NCBI GenBank assembly: GCA_964497495.1
Contig: CAZCCZ010000023.1
Location: forward strand, 1-45,688
Direction: 5' to 3'
DNA length: 45,688 nucleotides
Origin: CAXXOK01 sp964497495
GTDB lineage: Bacteria; Bacillota; Clostridia; Christensenellales; Aristaeellaceae
Of this stretch, positions 7,889-16,584 are shown one piece after another. How positions within the stretch are numbered: position 1 is the first letter of the stretch; each line of letters opens with the position of its first letter. A program made the translations under genes and the position numbers. The notes under the pieces were generated by a model that searched no databases, was not told the DNA's origin, and saw only the letters and a list, made by a program, of their open reading frames with translations.

Positions 7889-10282
7889 ATGCCGCAGAGT
7901 AATGATGGGAAACACTATCAGCCTTACCTTGGCTTGTTATTATTTTTATTAGCATTTTTATTTTGCGCCATGTCAATACTCTACGGTGTTTATTACTATT
8001 GCAATCACCGTGCCGGATTTCAAATGATTGCAATGCTCATTATTCTTGTTGGGTCACTGGCTGTTTTCTTTCTGTTTTATTTCATTTTTAGATATCTTGG
8101 GAATCAACATTCGTTTAATGAAAAAACATACCGTCACTCACCTATTATAACGACAACGATTTCGGCATTGCTTTTTTCTGCTTTGGCGATTGCTTACTTC
8201 GACCGATACCTGAACGATCAGCTTAATACAACTATCACGTATACATTCAATTGGCAGCGCTATCCAATTATGCCGGTTGCAGTCGTCATCGTGATAACAG
8301 CAGTTATCCTTTTCTTGTCGGCTTCTCAACCAATAAATAAAAACAAGATCGTTGGTTGCCTTGTTATATTTTCATATATCTTCTCGGCCTATCAGTACGC
8401 ATTATACGCATACAATCCCAATATCTTTGTTACGGACGCATGGCATATGACGGCTGTTCAAACAAGTATTTATAATATCGCATTCGATACCCCCTTCACG
8501 GCGGCCAGCAGCAGTATTTACGGCCATTATGCTTTATTTTTTCTTCCGATCGTAAAACTGTTCGGTCATCGTGAAATCGTTATCGCAATTGGTATGACTT
8601 TCTTCGGAGTCTTATCACAGGCATTATTCCTGTATTCGGTACATAAGCTGGTTCGTTCTGATATACTTCGGATCATCGGCGCGTTAGCCAGCGTTGCGAC
8701 GGTTACCGCGATCCGTTCGGCAGTCTATTGGCAAGCACAACCCATGCGCGTTTTACCCGTCAGCGTTATCATGGCCTATGCGGTATGGTGTTATTCTCAT
8801 GGCAACAAACTGAACCTGAAGCGTGTAATCGTTGGCTACGGTTTATGCAGCCTGTGCATTTTATGGGTCACGGATATAGGCATTGCCGTTACGTTGGCCT
8901 ATTCGGCATACGTATGTATCTGGCATTGGCAATATGTGCGTATTTTTTCCCGCAAGATGTGGCGCGTGTACCTGACGGTCGTTCTCGGCCTCGTTGGCGC
9001 CGTTATCGGCATGATGCTAGTTACAAATATATACAACCTATTGTGCGACGGCCCCGTTATACTTGAGGCCTGTTTTTATCCATTCGTCGATGGCAGCGGG
9101 TTCGTTACTTGGCTGGAATTTCCGTTTATATGGGGAAACCGTTCCTGGATATACGTTACGTTGTTATTTATGTTCTGCCTGGTTCTTGGGTTGGTGGGGA
9201 AAAGACACGCCGCTTTTTTTGAGAAGCCGGAGCTTATGCCTTATTTAGCGCTCATGGCAATCCTTGGCCTATGTTCTGCTACGTATTATTATAACCGTGC
9301 CGCCTATTTAAACCTTGATGTAACGATTACTTCTGCGGTTCTATGCATGATGCTTCTTGCGCAAATTGGGTTGCGCCAAGCCGGGCAGATTCGGACGAAT
9401 ACCAATAAAGGGATCGCATATATTGCCGTAAACAGCGTATTTATCTGCTTGAGCGCCGCAAGCGTTCTATCGTTGACGACGCTATCCTGTTTAGTATTAC
9501 AGCAGTGGCCAGTTACGTTAACGTCAAGACAATGGAGATATAACGAAGATTCTTTAAAATCATATGCGCAGATTGTACGTGACGAAGTTCCCCCCAATAC
9601 ATACGCATTCGGGCAATTGACACAGGAAATATACGCGCAATTGGGCTGGGATCCTCAGTATCATTTAAAAGACGTGTCCGATTTATTCGGAGACGGCATA
9701 ACAGAGGTTTTAGCAGAAGTTAACGCTCAGGATACTTTATTGGTGAATATTAGTTCATCAATTGATACTCTGATACAACGCGAATCGGGCTTAAAGCCTC
9801 AAAAGGCAATTCCCGAGAACGATCCGATTTTTTACTACTACACCAAGGACACGCCGTATCCGTCGGAATGTGACTTCAACGCTTCGGCAAAAAATGATCT
9901 TCTAACATTGAAGACCTTTGCTACCGGCATTAAACGCGATAGCGATACGAATGCGTTTAGATGTGATAAAAAGGCCAGCTTAACACTGAACGCGTTAAAA
10001 CAAAGGGGTTCAGAACTTGAGCTAAGAGTCAGCTTTCCGCCTGATACTTCAAATAGCCTTGCCGAAAGCGAAGCCTTCTCGGTTCATATTCTTGTAAATC
10101 AGACGGAAGTAGGCGCCATTATCTGCAACCCTTCGGATGAAAAGAAGGAATATTCCCTTACAATAGATTCAACGAAGATGCCAACCCCTAATGATGACGG
10201 AACGTACTTTATCGAGCTTACTGCCGATTGCCAGTCGGACGATCCATGCTACGAGATAGAGTATATTGGGCTACAACCATAA
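7889..10282 (+). CDS. Large polytopic membrane protein with outer C-terminal domain, possible GT-C enzyme
   Basis: A 797-residue protein I do not recognise as a named family. About the first 540 residues are twelve or more hydrophobic helices; the last 250 are soluble, probably outside the cell, with beta-like segments. After the fifth or sixth helix there is a polar stretch (FVTDAWHMTAVQTSIYN, then SIYGHYALFFLPIVKLFG) in the place where GT-C enzymes keep catalytic acids, so it may be a lipid-sugar-dependent glycosyltransferase. A good ribosome site (GGAGG at about 7878-7882) precedes the ATG. Codons are AT-richer than in the genes before 6900 and after 10940, so it looks imported as part of a cassette. 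A polymerase or another transport function cannot be ruled out. Confidence 0.7.
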   Translation: MPQSNDGKHYQPYLGLLLFLLAFLFCAMSILYGVYYYCNHRAGFQMIAMLIILVGSLAVFFLFYFIFRYLGNQHSFNEKTYRHSPIITTTISALLFSALAIAYFDRYLNDQLNTTITYTFNWQRYPIMPVAVVIVITAVILFLSASQPINKNKIVGCLVIFSYIFSAYQYALYAYNPNIFVTDAWHMTAVQTSIYNIAFDTPFTAASSSIYGHYALFFLPIVKLFGHREIVIAIGMTFFGVLSQALFLYSVHKLVRSDILRIIGALASVATVTAIRSAVYWQAQPMRVLPVSVIMAYAVWCYSHGNKLNLKRVIVGYGLCSLCILWVTDIGIAVTLAYSAYVCIWHWQYVRIFSRKMWRVYLTVVLGLVGAVIGMMLVTNIYNLLCDGPVILEACFYPFVDGSGFVTWLEFPFIWGNRSWIYVTLLFMFCLVLGLVGKRHAAFFEKPELMPYLALMAILGLCSATYYYNRAAYLNLDVTITSAVLCMMLLAQIGLRQAGQIRTNTNKGIAYIAVNSVFICLSAASVLSLTTLSCLVLQQWPVTLTSRQWRYNEDSLKSYAQIVRDEVPPNTYAFGQLTQEIYAQLGWDPQYHLKDVSDLFGDGITEVLAEVNAQDTLLVNISSSIDTLIQRESGLKPQKAIPENDPIFYYYTKDTPYPSECDFNASAKNDLLTLKTFATGIKRDSDTNAFRCDKKASLTLNALKQRGSELELRVSFPPDTSNSLAESEAFSVHILVNQTEVGAIICNPSDEKKEYSLTIDSTKMPTPNDDGTYFIELTADCQSDDPCYEIEYIGLQP

Positions 10283-10945
10283 ACGCGTTATAAAATACGG
10301 AAACACGATGATATGAGACGGCGGCATTGACAAAGTACCTGTGAAAACATATACTTTTTATGTAAGAAATAGCGAAGGACACCGTAAACCCGGCAAACCG
10401 CCCGTTCCGACATTTACCCCGCGATCGTCTGCCGACAGGTGCTACAGCGGACGACGAAGACCTTTCGCCGTTCCCGGTCGATTCACCTCCTTCCGAATCC
10501 TACCCTACATCCCTATGCGAGCGCATCCCTCCGAAGCCGCCGCGGCTCCGTGTGGGCGAGCCTGCGAGGGGTCCGGTCGGCTTTCATCGGTCTTCCGTTG
10601 CGACCGCATCGGGACTCCGCCGGGCATGCGCAAACAGGAAATGGCGACCTTGGATGCATACAGTCCCAGGGTCGTCATTGACAATCGTTATGAAATATGG
10701 TGATATCGGCAGGTGGATGGTTTACCAATGGCCCCGCTTCCGCGTAAAAACGGTTGTCAGCATGGAACAAAGCCGATCCCTGCATGCGGATGTACCGCGG
10801 CCCATGCGGTCGGACGCCTGCTCCGTGCAGCGCCGATTACAGAACGACGGGCGGACCGGTCCGCACATCGCACAAATCCACGGCAGGACAGAATAAATTC
10901 GACGGTGTTGTACAAAAGACGCGGAGAAATGGAGGATCAGCCGAC
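10283..10945 (+). other. 663-base region without a recognisable gene; candidate promoter before rfbF
   Basis: Several open frames cross this GC-rich stretch on the + strand, but their products are rich in R, S and P, match nothing I know and lack ribosome sites, so I treat them as chance frames. The only regulatory signal is a TTGACA at 10678-10683, 17 bases before a poor -10 (TGATAT at 10701-10706), about 240 bases before rfbF. A GGAGGA at 10931-10936 is the rfbF ribosome site. The region separates the AT-rich membrane-protein gene from the GC-rich rfbFGH block and may be scar sequence from recombination. Confidence 0.45.
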
Positions 10946-11725
10946 ATGAAAGTTGTTTTGCTGGCCGGCGGCTTCGGTACGCGCATCTCCGAGGAATCGC
11001 AGTTCAAGCCCAAACCGATGATCGAGATCGGGGGCATGCCGATCCTCTGGCATATCATGAAAGGGTATGCGGCCTTTGGTTACAACGAATTCATCGTGTG
11101 CGCGGGCTATATGCAGCACGTCGTGAAGGAATGGTTCGCGGATTACTATCTGCATACCAGCGATATCACCTTCGACTTCACGCAGGGCAACAAGATCATC
11201 GTCCATCACCAGCACACCGAGCCGTGGAAGGTCACCGTGGTGGATACGGGCCTTAACACGATGACCGGGGGACGCATCAAGCGGATCCGGCGCTATACGG
11301 ACGACGAGCCCATCCTGATGACCTACGGCGACGGCGTGTGTGACGTGGACATCGGCAAACTGGTTGCTTACCATCAAAGCCACGGGCGTCTGGCCACGCT
11401 GACGTCGATTATACAGGAGCAGCAGAAAGGCGTGCTGGACATCGGCGGCGATAACGCCGTGCACTCGTTCCGCGAGAAAAGCGCCACGGACGGCGCGCCG
11501 ATCAACGCGGGCTTCATGGTGCTTCAGCCGGAGGTGTTCGATTTTATCGAGGGAGACCAGACAATTTTCGAGCATGAGCCCTTGCAGATGCTCGCGGCGC
11601 AAAATCAGCTGATGAGTTATTCGCACAAAGGCTTCTGGCAGTGCATGGACACGAAACGGGAGAAGGACATGCTGGAGAAGCTTTGGGCGACCGGGCAGGC
11701 CCCTTGGAAAGTGTGGAAAGACTGA
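10946..11725 (+). CDS. rfbF: Glucose-1-phosphate cytidylyltransferase
   Basis: Joins CTP and glucose 1-phosphate to give CDP-glucose, the entry step to CDP-3,6-dideoxyhexoses. The 259 residues have the nucleotidyltransferase signature LLAGGFGTRISEES at residues 4-17, KPKPMIEIG at about 19-27 and the family-typical LMTYGDGVCDVD in mid-protein; the length is that of RfbF/DdhA enzymes. The start is the ATG at 10946, nine bases after GGAGGA; an earlier in-frame start only adds low-complexity residues. Its TGA overlaps the rfbG ATG by one base (TGATG), so the two are translationally coupled. It heads the operon that continues to at least 20233. Confidence 0.95.
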   Translation: MKVVLLAGGFGTRISEESQFKPKPMIEIGGMPILWHIMKGYAAFGYNEFIVCAGYMQHVVKEWFADYYLHTSDITFDFTQGNKIIVHHQHTEPWKVTVVDTGLNTMTGGRIKRIRRYTDDEPILMTYGDGVCDVDIGKLVAYHQSHGRLATLTSIIQEQQKGVLDIGGDNAVHSFREKSATDGAPINAGFMVLQPEVFDFIEGDQTIFEHEPLQMLAAQNQLMSYSHKGFWQCMDTKREKDMLEKLWATGQAPWKVWKD

Positions 11726-12795
11726 TGAACGATCTGGCTTTTTATCGCGGGAAAAGCGTGTTCGTCACCGGGCATACCGGCTTTAAAGGTAGCTGGCTGT
11801 GCCGGATGCTGGTGGGCGCGGGCGCGAAGGTGACCGGCTTTAGCCTGGACCCGCCGACCACGCCCGACCTGTTTTCCATGGCCGATCTTCACGGGCACAT
11901 GGAGGACATCCGCGGCGATATCCGGGACTTTGCCGCGTTGAAGAAGGCGTTTGATCGCGCCGCACCGGAAATCGTGCTGCATCTGGCCGCCCAGCCCATC
12001 GTCCGAGAAAGTTATAGAAACCCGGCCTATACCTACGAAACCAACGTAATGGGAACCGTCCATATTCTGGAATGCGTCCGTATGGGCGATACGGTGCGGA
12101 GCTTTCTGAACGTCACCACGGACAAGGTGTATCATAACAACGAGTGGGTATACGGCTACCGTGAAACCGAGTTGTTGGACGGCTTTGACCCCTACTCGAA
12201 CAGTAAAAGCTGTTCCGAGCTGGTTACGCACAGCTACCGGAACAGCTTCTTCTCCGAGCCGGGCTCGCCGGCGATCTCCACGGCTCGCGCCGGCAACGTG
12301 ATCGGCGGCGGCGACTTTGCCGCCGACCGGATCGTGCCCGATTGCATCCGCGCGATCAGCCGGGGCGAGAGCATACTGGTGCGCAACCCCAATTCCACGC
12401 GCCCCTACCAACACGTGCTGGAGCCGCTGGCCGCCTACCTGATGATTGCGGAAGGGCAGGCGCGCGACCCCGCGCTGGCCGGGTGGTACAACGTGGGTCC
12501 GGACGAATGCGATTGCGTAACGACCGGGGAGCTGGCGGACTTGCTGGTGGCCACCTGGGGCGGGGACGCGCGCTGGGAGTGCGGAAACGCCCGGGGACCG
12601 CATGAGGCGAACTTCCTGAAGCTGGATTGCTCCAAGTTGAAAGCCGTATTCGGCTGGCAACCCCGCTGGCATATCCGCGAAGCGGTCCGGCAGGTGTGCG
12701 ACTGGTCGCGGCTGTGGCTGGCTGGAGGCGATATCCCCGCCGAAATGGACTGTGAAATTGAAGAATATTATCGCAGCGAGGTGCAACATGGCTGA
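11725..12795 (+). CDS. rfbG: CDP-glucose 4,6-dehydratase
   Basis: An NAD-dependent short-chain dehydrogenase/reductase that turns CDP-glucose into CDP-4-keto-6-deoxyglucose. The 356 residues start with a Rossmann site GHTGFKG at residues 16-22, followed by VLHLAAQPIV, the TTDKVY segment and the catalytic pair Y157/K161 in YSNSK. TTDKVYHNNEW and GNVIGGGDFA are typical of the CDP-glucose subgroup. The start overlaps the rfbF stop; an upstream extension in this frame lies inside rfbF and is not needed. Its end overlaps rfbH by eight bases. Confidence 0.95.
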   Translation: MNDLAFYRGKSVFVTGHTGFKGSWLCRMLVGAGAKVTGFSLDPPTTPDLFSMADLHGHMEDIRGDIRDFAALKKAFDRAAPEIVLHLAAQPIVRESYRNPAYTYETNVMGTVHILECVRMGDTVRSFLNVTTDKVYHNNEWVYGYRETELLDGFDPYSNSKSCSELVTHSYRNSFFSEPGSPAISTARAGNVIGGGDFAADRIVPDCIRAISRGESILVRNPNSTRPYQHVLEPLAAYLMIAEGQARDPALAGWYNVGPDECDCVTTGELADLLVATWGGDARWECGNARGPHEANFLKLDCSKLKAVFGWQPRWHIREAVRQVCDWSRLWLAGGDIPAEMDCEIEEYYRSEVQHG

Positions 12796-14134
12796 ATGGA
12801 AGACGGAAGCGCAGGCGCGGGAAGAGATCAAGGCGCTTGTGGCCGAATACTACCAACAATTTATGAAAAGCGATCACGTTTTTACGCCCGGGGAACGTAT
12901 TCCTTACGCGGCGCGCGTGTTTGACGAGGCGGAAATGTGCAGCCTGACCGATGCGACGCTGGATTTCTGGCTGACGGCTGGGCGTTTCGCGAAACGGTTT
13001 GAAAAGGAATTTGCCGAATGGCTGGGCGTGAAATACGCGCATCTGGTCAATTCAGGTTCGTCCGCCAACCTGCTTGCCTTCAGCGTCCTCACTGCCCCCG
13101 AACTGGGGGAGCGCCGCATCCGCCGGGGCGACGAGGTGATTACCGTGGCCTGTGGCTTTCCCACCACCGTGGCGCCGATTCTGCAATACGGCGCGGTGCC
13201 GGTGTTCGTGGACGTCGCGCTGCCCCAGTACAACGCGGACGTTTCCCGGCTGGCCGACGCCCTGAGCCCGAAAACGCGGGCGGTGATGTTGGCGCATACG
13301 CTGGGTAATCCGTTCGACCTGAAAGCCGTGAAGGCGTTTTGCGAAGCGAATCGCTTGTGGCTGATCGAGGACAATTGCGACGCGCTGGGCTCCCGTTATA
13401 CGATCGACGGCGAAACGCGCTACACCGGTGCGTGGGGGGATATCGCCACCAGCAGTTTTTATCCGCCTCACCATATGACGATGGGAGAGGGCGGCTGCGT
13501 ATACACCGACAACCCGACGCTCAACCGGCTGATCCTGTCCTACCGGGACTGGGGACGGGACTGCGTTTGCCCTCCGGGGGTAGACAACAGCTGCGGCCAT
13601 CGTTTCGACGGTCGGTACGGCCTGCTTCCGAAGGGCTACGACCATAAATATGTATACAGCCATCTCGGGTACAACTTAAAGGTTAGCGACATGCAGGCGG
13701 CCGTCGGCTGCGAACAGCTCAAGAAGCTGCCGGAGTTCATCCGCCTGCGCAGACGCAACTGGGCCCGCCTTCGCGCCGCGCTGGCGACTGCCGAAGATAA
13801 GCTGCTGCTGCCGGAACCCGCCCCCGGTAGCGAACCGAGCTGGTTCGGCTTCATGATTACACTACGGGAGGGCTGTAAGATAGACCGCGAGCAGGTCGTG
13901 CGGGCCATTGAAAGCCACCGGATTCAGACGCGGCTGCTGTTCTCCGGCAACCTGCTTCGGCATCCCTGTTTCGACGATCTGCGGGACACCCCGGCCTATC
14001 GGGTGGCCGGGACGCTTACGAATACCGATACCGTTACCGAACGCACCTTCTGGGTGGGCGTTTATCCCGGTATGACGGAAGAAATGACCGATTACATGGC
14101 CCGGGTCATTCTGGAAGCGGTAGCACAGGCATGA
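12788..14134 (+). CDS. rfbH: CDP-4-keto-6-deoxyglucose 3-dehydrase (PMP and 2Fe-2S enzyme)
   Basis: Removes the C3 hydroxyl to give, after reduction, CDP-4-keto-3,6-dideoxyglucose. The protein has 448 residues with an aminotransferase fold (HLVNSGSSANLLAF, CGFPTTVAPIL, LIEDNCDALGS). Where ordinary aminotransferases keep the PLP lysine, it has YPPHHMTMGEGG with histidines at 228-229, the known switch in E1 enzymes of ascarylose synthesis. Downstream the cysteine set C-V-C-x7-C in DWGRDCVCPPG and DNSCGHRF, with the earlier cysteine of EDNCDALG, fits the family's 2Fe-2S site. Such enzymes need a reductase partner (E3, as in AscD/DdhD); none is in this window. The ATG at 12788 follows GAGGTG; its TGA overlaps the next ATG. 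Confidence 0.95.
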   Translation: MAEWKTEAQAREEIKALVAEYYQQFMKSDHVFTPGERIPYAARVFDEAEMCSLTDATLDFWLTAGRFAKRFEKEFAEWLGVKYAHLVNSGSSANLLAFSVLTAPELGERRIRRGDEVITVACGFPTTVAPILQYGAVPVFVDVALPQYNADVSRLADALSPKTRAVMLAHTLGNPFDLKAVKAFCEANRLWLIEDNCDALGSRYTIDGETRYTGAWGDIATSSFYPPHHMTMGEGGCVYTDNPTLNRLILSYRDWGRDCVCPPGVDNSCGHRFDGRYGLLPKGYDHKYVYSHLGYNLKVSDMQAAVGCEQLKKLPEFIRLRRRNWARLRAALATAEDKLLLPEPAPGSEPSWFGFMITLREGCKIDREQVVRAIESHRIQTRLLFSGNLLRHPCFDDLRDTPAYRVAGTLTNTDTVTERTFWVGVYPGMTEEMTDYMARVILEAVAQA

Positions 14135-14592
14135 TCGCGAGAATCATGGCGTTCCTTTGCCGGTTGAGCGCCGACCCCAAATATGCGACGCTGATCCAGT
14201 TCGTTAAATTCGGCGTCGTGGGCGTCGGTAACACGCTGATCGCGCTGGGCACGTATTGGATGTGTTTCTACGGATTCGGATGGCATTACCAGCTCAGCAA
14301 CGCGATATCCTTCGTGGTCAGCGTGACCAACGCCTATGTCTGGAACAGCCGATACGTGTTCCAAAACGGGCGCGGCTACCGGTTCTCACAACATATGCGG
14401 GCCTACCTGAAGGCGTTCGTCTCCTACGGAAGCACGTTCCTGCTCAGCACCGCGCTGCTGACGCTGTGGGTGGAGGCCCTTTCCGTCAACGCGGGCGTCG
14501 CGCCAGTGATCAACCTGATCATCACGATCCCGCTCAACTTTTTCCTGAACAAGCACTGGGCGTTTCGGAACAGAAATGATTCGCAGAACTGA
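14131..14592 (+). CDS. GtrA family membrane protein (lipid-linked sugar flippase)
   Basis: A 153-residue protein with four hydrophobic helices and the GtrA signature: FVKFGVVGVGNTLI at about residues 26-39, NAISFVVSVTNAYVWNSRYVF in the second-third helix region, and the closing INLIITIPLNFFLNKHWAF. GtrA proteins are thought to move polyprenyl-phosphate sugars from the inner to the outer leaflet. It starts in an ATGA overlap with rfbH, and a GtrB-like glycosyltransferase closes the same operon at 19298-20233. That gives the usual GtrA/GtrB pair, split here by an inserted block of sugar-branching genes. Confidence 0.9.
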   Translation: MIARIMAFLCRLSADPKYATLIQFVKFGVVGVGNTLIALGTYWMCFYGFGWHYQLSNAISFVVSVTNAYVWNSRYVFQNGRGYRFSQHMRAYLKAFVSYGSTFLLSTALLTLWVEALSVNAGVAPVINLIITIPLNFFLNKHWAFRNRNDSQN

Positions 14593-14649
14593 GAAAATGA
14601 CAAATCATGATGAACTGCTTAGTTAATAAACTATCACAGGAGCCAGAAC

Positions 14650-15534
14650 ATGGAAAAGGTTAACGTCGGTATTATTGGTACTGGGAATATTGGTATGGAC
14701 CTTCTTATGAAAATACAGCGCAGTCCTTTCTTAACATGCAGTGTTTTTGCGGGCCACAATATCGCTTCTGAGGGGATCAAGAGAGCGAAGGAAATGGGCG
14801 TACTAACTACATACGATTCAGTTCATTATTTCGAGGAGAACCCCGATTGCTGCAGCATCGTTTTCGATGCGACATCAGCCAACGTTCATGCCTATAATGC
14901 CCCAATTCTCAAGCAGCTTAATAAATTCGTCATTGATTTGACACCCGCGCATGTTGGCCCGTTTTGCATCCCAGCTCTAAACATTGAAGAAGTCATGAAT
15001 ACCAACAATGTGAACCTGATCACCTGTGGGGGCCAAGCATCCGTGCCGATCGCGTACGCGATTACCCAGGCGCAACCGGATGTTCAATATATTGAGATCG
15101 TTGCCACTATCGCTTCGAAATCCGCGGGGCCTGGAACGCGGGCAAACATCGACGAGTTTACGCAAACAACCAGTGATGCATTGGCACAATTTACAGGTAT
15201 ATCTAGAACAAAAGCAATTATCATACTCAATCCATCTGAACCGCCGATCACCATGCGCAACACGATCTATGCTTTAATTAATGATCCGAATATGAAGCTG
15301 ATTCAGGAAAAAGTTGATGCGATGGTGAGAAGGATACGAGATTATGTTCCCGGATATCAGTTAATTGTTCCTCCCGTGTATCAAAACGGCAGGCTGACCA
15401 TAACCGTCGAGGTGTTAGGCAAGGGGGATTATTTACCTAAATATGCGGGCAACCTAGATATTATTACTTGTGCCGCGCAGAAAGCAGCGGAGGAATATGC
15501 AAAGCGGATGCTGGGACAAGAGGTGGTAATATGA
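14650..15534 (+). CDS. Acylating aldehyde dehydrogenase, MhpF/DmpF-like, in a glycan operon
   Basis: Family members interconvert acetaldehyde, CoA and NAD with acetyl-CoA and NADH, working in a complex with the partner aldolase. The 294 residues have an N-terminal Rossmann site (VGIIGTGNIG at about 5-14), the catalytic cysteine C126 in LITCGGQAS, and the conserved SKSAGPGTRANIDEFT segment. Length matches the MhpF class. It starts at the ATG at 14650 behind AGGAG and overlaps the aldolase start (ATGA). In catabolic operons this pair ends aromatic degradation, but nothing of such a pathway is here. Placed between rfbH and a ThDP enzyme, it more likely runs backwards, making acetaldehyde or a related aldehyde for the aldolase. 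The substrate chain length is unknown. Codons are AT-richer than in rfbFGH. Confidence 0.88.
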   Translation: MEKVNVGIIGTGNIGMDLLMKIQRSPFLTCSVFAGHNIASEGIKRAKEMGVLTTYDSVHYFEENPDCCSIVFDATSANVHAYNAPILKQLNKFVIDLTPAHVGPFCIPALNIEEVMNTNNVNLITCGGQASVPIAYAITQAQPDVQYIEIVATIASKSAGPGTRANIDEFTQTTSDALAQFTGISRTKAIIILNPSEPPITMRNTIYALINDPNMKLIQEKVDAMVRRIRDYVPGYQLIVPPVYQNGRLTITVEVLGKGDYLPKYAGNLDIITCAAQKAAEEYAKRMLGQEVVI

Positions 15535-16565
15535 TTCAGTTTTTCGATGCTACGTTACGTGATGGTAGCCACGCAATAAAACATCAGTTTACAAGAGAAA
15601 CAATAGAAAATTACTGTCAACGCATGGATACATCCGGTGTTTACTGTATTGTTGTTGGCCATGGAAACGGCCTGGGTGCTTCTTCTTTGCAGGTTGGCCT
15701 GTCAAAGATGAACGATATCGAAATGCTTCAAGTCGCAAGAGAAAATTTGCAGCACGCTAAGCTGGGTGCATACATGATCCCAGGATTCGGAACGATACGA
15801 GATAATCTGGTGCCCGCTATTGAGGCTGGTGTAGACATATTTAAAATTGGCTGCCATTGCACGGAAGCAGACACAACGCGGCAGCATATTGAGTTTTTAG
15901 CAGGTCAGAATATACCTGTTTTTGGTGTCCTGATGATGTATCATTTGGCCAGCCCTGAAAAAGTATTAGAGGAATCACAAAAAATGCAATCCTATGGCGC
16001 AAACGGCGTTATTATCATGGATAGTGCGGGCGCTTCTACACCAGAAATGGTGACACGCACGATCGATACGCTTGCGATGAATCTTCATATACAGGTTGGA
16101 TTTCACGCTCATAACAACCTGTCTTTAGCTGTTTCTAATACATACCTCGCAATTCAACACGGAGCGACCATCGTAGACGGAACCCTTCGCGGTTTTGGGG
16201 GTGGCGTAGGTAATTGTCAACTTGAGGCGCTAGCAGCTTTATTGAAAAAAGAAAACATCGAAACGGGGCTTGACCTTTATCGCATGATGGATACAAGTGA
16301 GAAGCTCGTTAAGAATTTTGCTCCTGCTGATAAAGGGATAGACGATATTAGTATCATAAATGGTATTGCGGGAACGTTTTCTGCTTTCAAAATCCATGCG
16401 ATAAGAGCCGGTGAAATGTATGGGGTCGATCCTCGAGATATTCTGATAGAAGCAGGTAAATATCATGCTGTTGCAGGGCAAGAAGACTTATTGATCGAGA
16501 TCGCGAAAATGCTTAAAGAAAAGAATAATGGTGATGATTCGTACTATCTTTCATCGCTGTTATAA
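15531..16565 (+). CDS. 4-hydroxy-2-oxovalerate aldolase-like enzyme (HMGL/DRE-TIM family), MhpE/DmpG-like
   Basis: A metal-dependent pyruvate aldolase of 344 residues. The DmpG active-site residues are all visible: R10, D11 and H14 in LRDGSHAIKHQ, and the metal pair H192/H194 in GFHAHNN; spacing from D11 to the histidines agrees with DmpG. Other family segments are FKIGCHCTEAD, IIMDSAGA and the C-terminal region after GVGNCQLEALAAL. In the synthetic direction it would add the enolate of pyruvate to an aldehyde from the partner dehydrogenase, giving 4-hydroxy-2-oxovalerate if the aldehyde is acetaldehyde. It overlaps the dehydrogenase by four bases (ATGA), so the two should be made in equal amounts, as expected for a channelling complex. 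The in-vivo direction is an inference from context. Confidence 0.88.
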   Translation: MIQFFDATLRDGSHAIKHQFTRETIENYCQRMDTSGVYCIVVGHGNGLGASSLQVGLSKMNDIEMLQVARENLQHAKLGAYMIPGFGTIRDNLVPAIEAGVDIFKIGCHCTEADTTRQHIEFLAGQNIPVFGVLMMYHLASPEKVLEESQKMQSYGANGVIIMDSAGASTPEMVTRTIDTLAMNLHIQVGFHAHNNLSLAVSNTYLAIQHGATIVDGTLRGFGGGVGNCQLEALAALLKKENIETGLDLYRMMDTSEKLVKNFAPADKGIDDISIINGIAGTFSAFKIHAIRAGEMYGVDPRDILIEAGKYHAVAGQEDLLIEIAKMLKEKNNGDDSYYLSSLL

Positions 16566-16584
16566 AAAGGGAGGGCTTTACACC

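Noticed and set aside
10341..10896. Several overlapping open frames of 80-120 codons before rfbF
   Set aside because: The products are basic, low in hydrophobic pattern, lack ribosome sites and match no family; three frames are open at once, as expected in GC-rich non-coding DNA.
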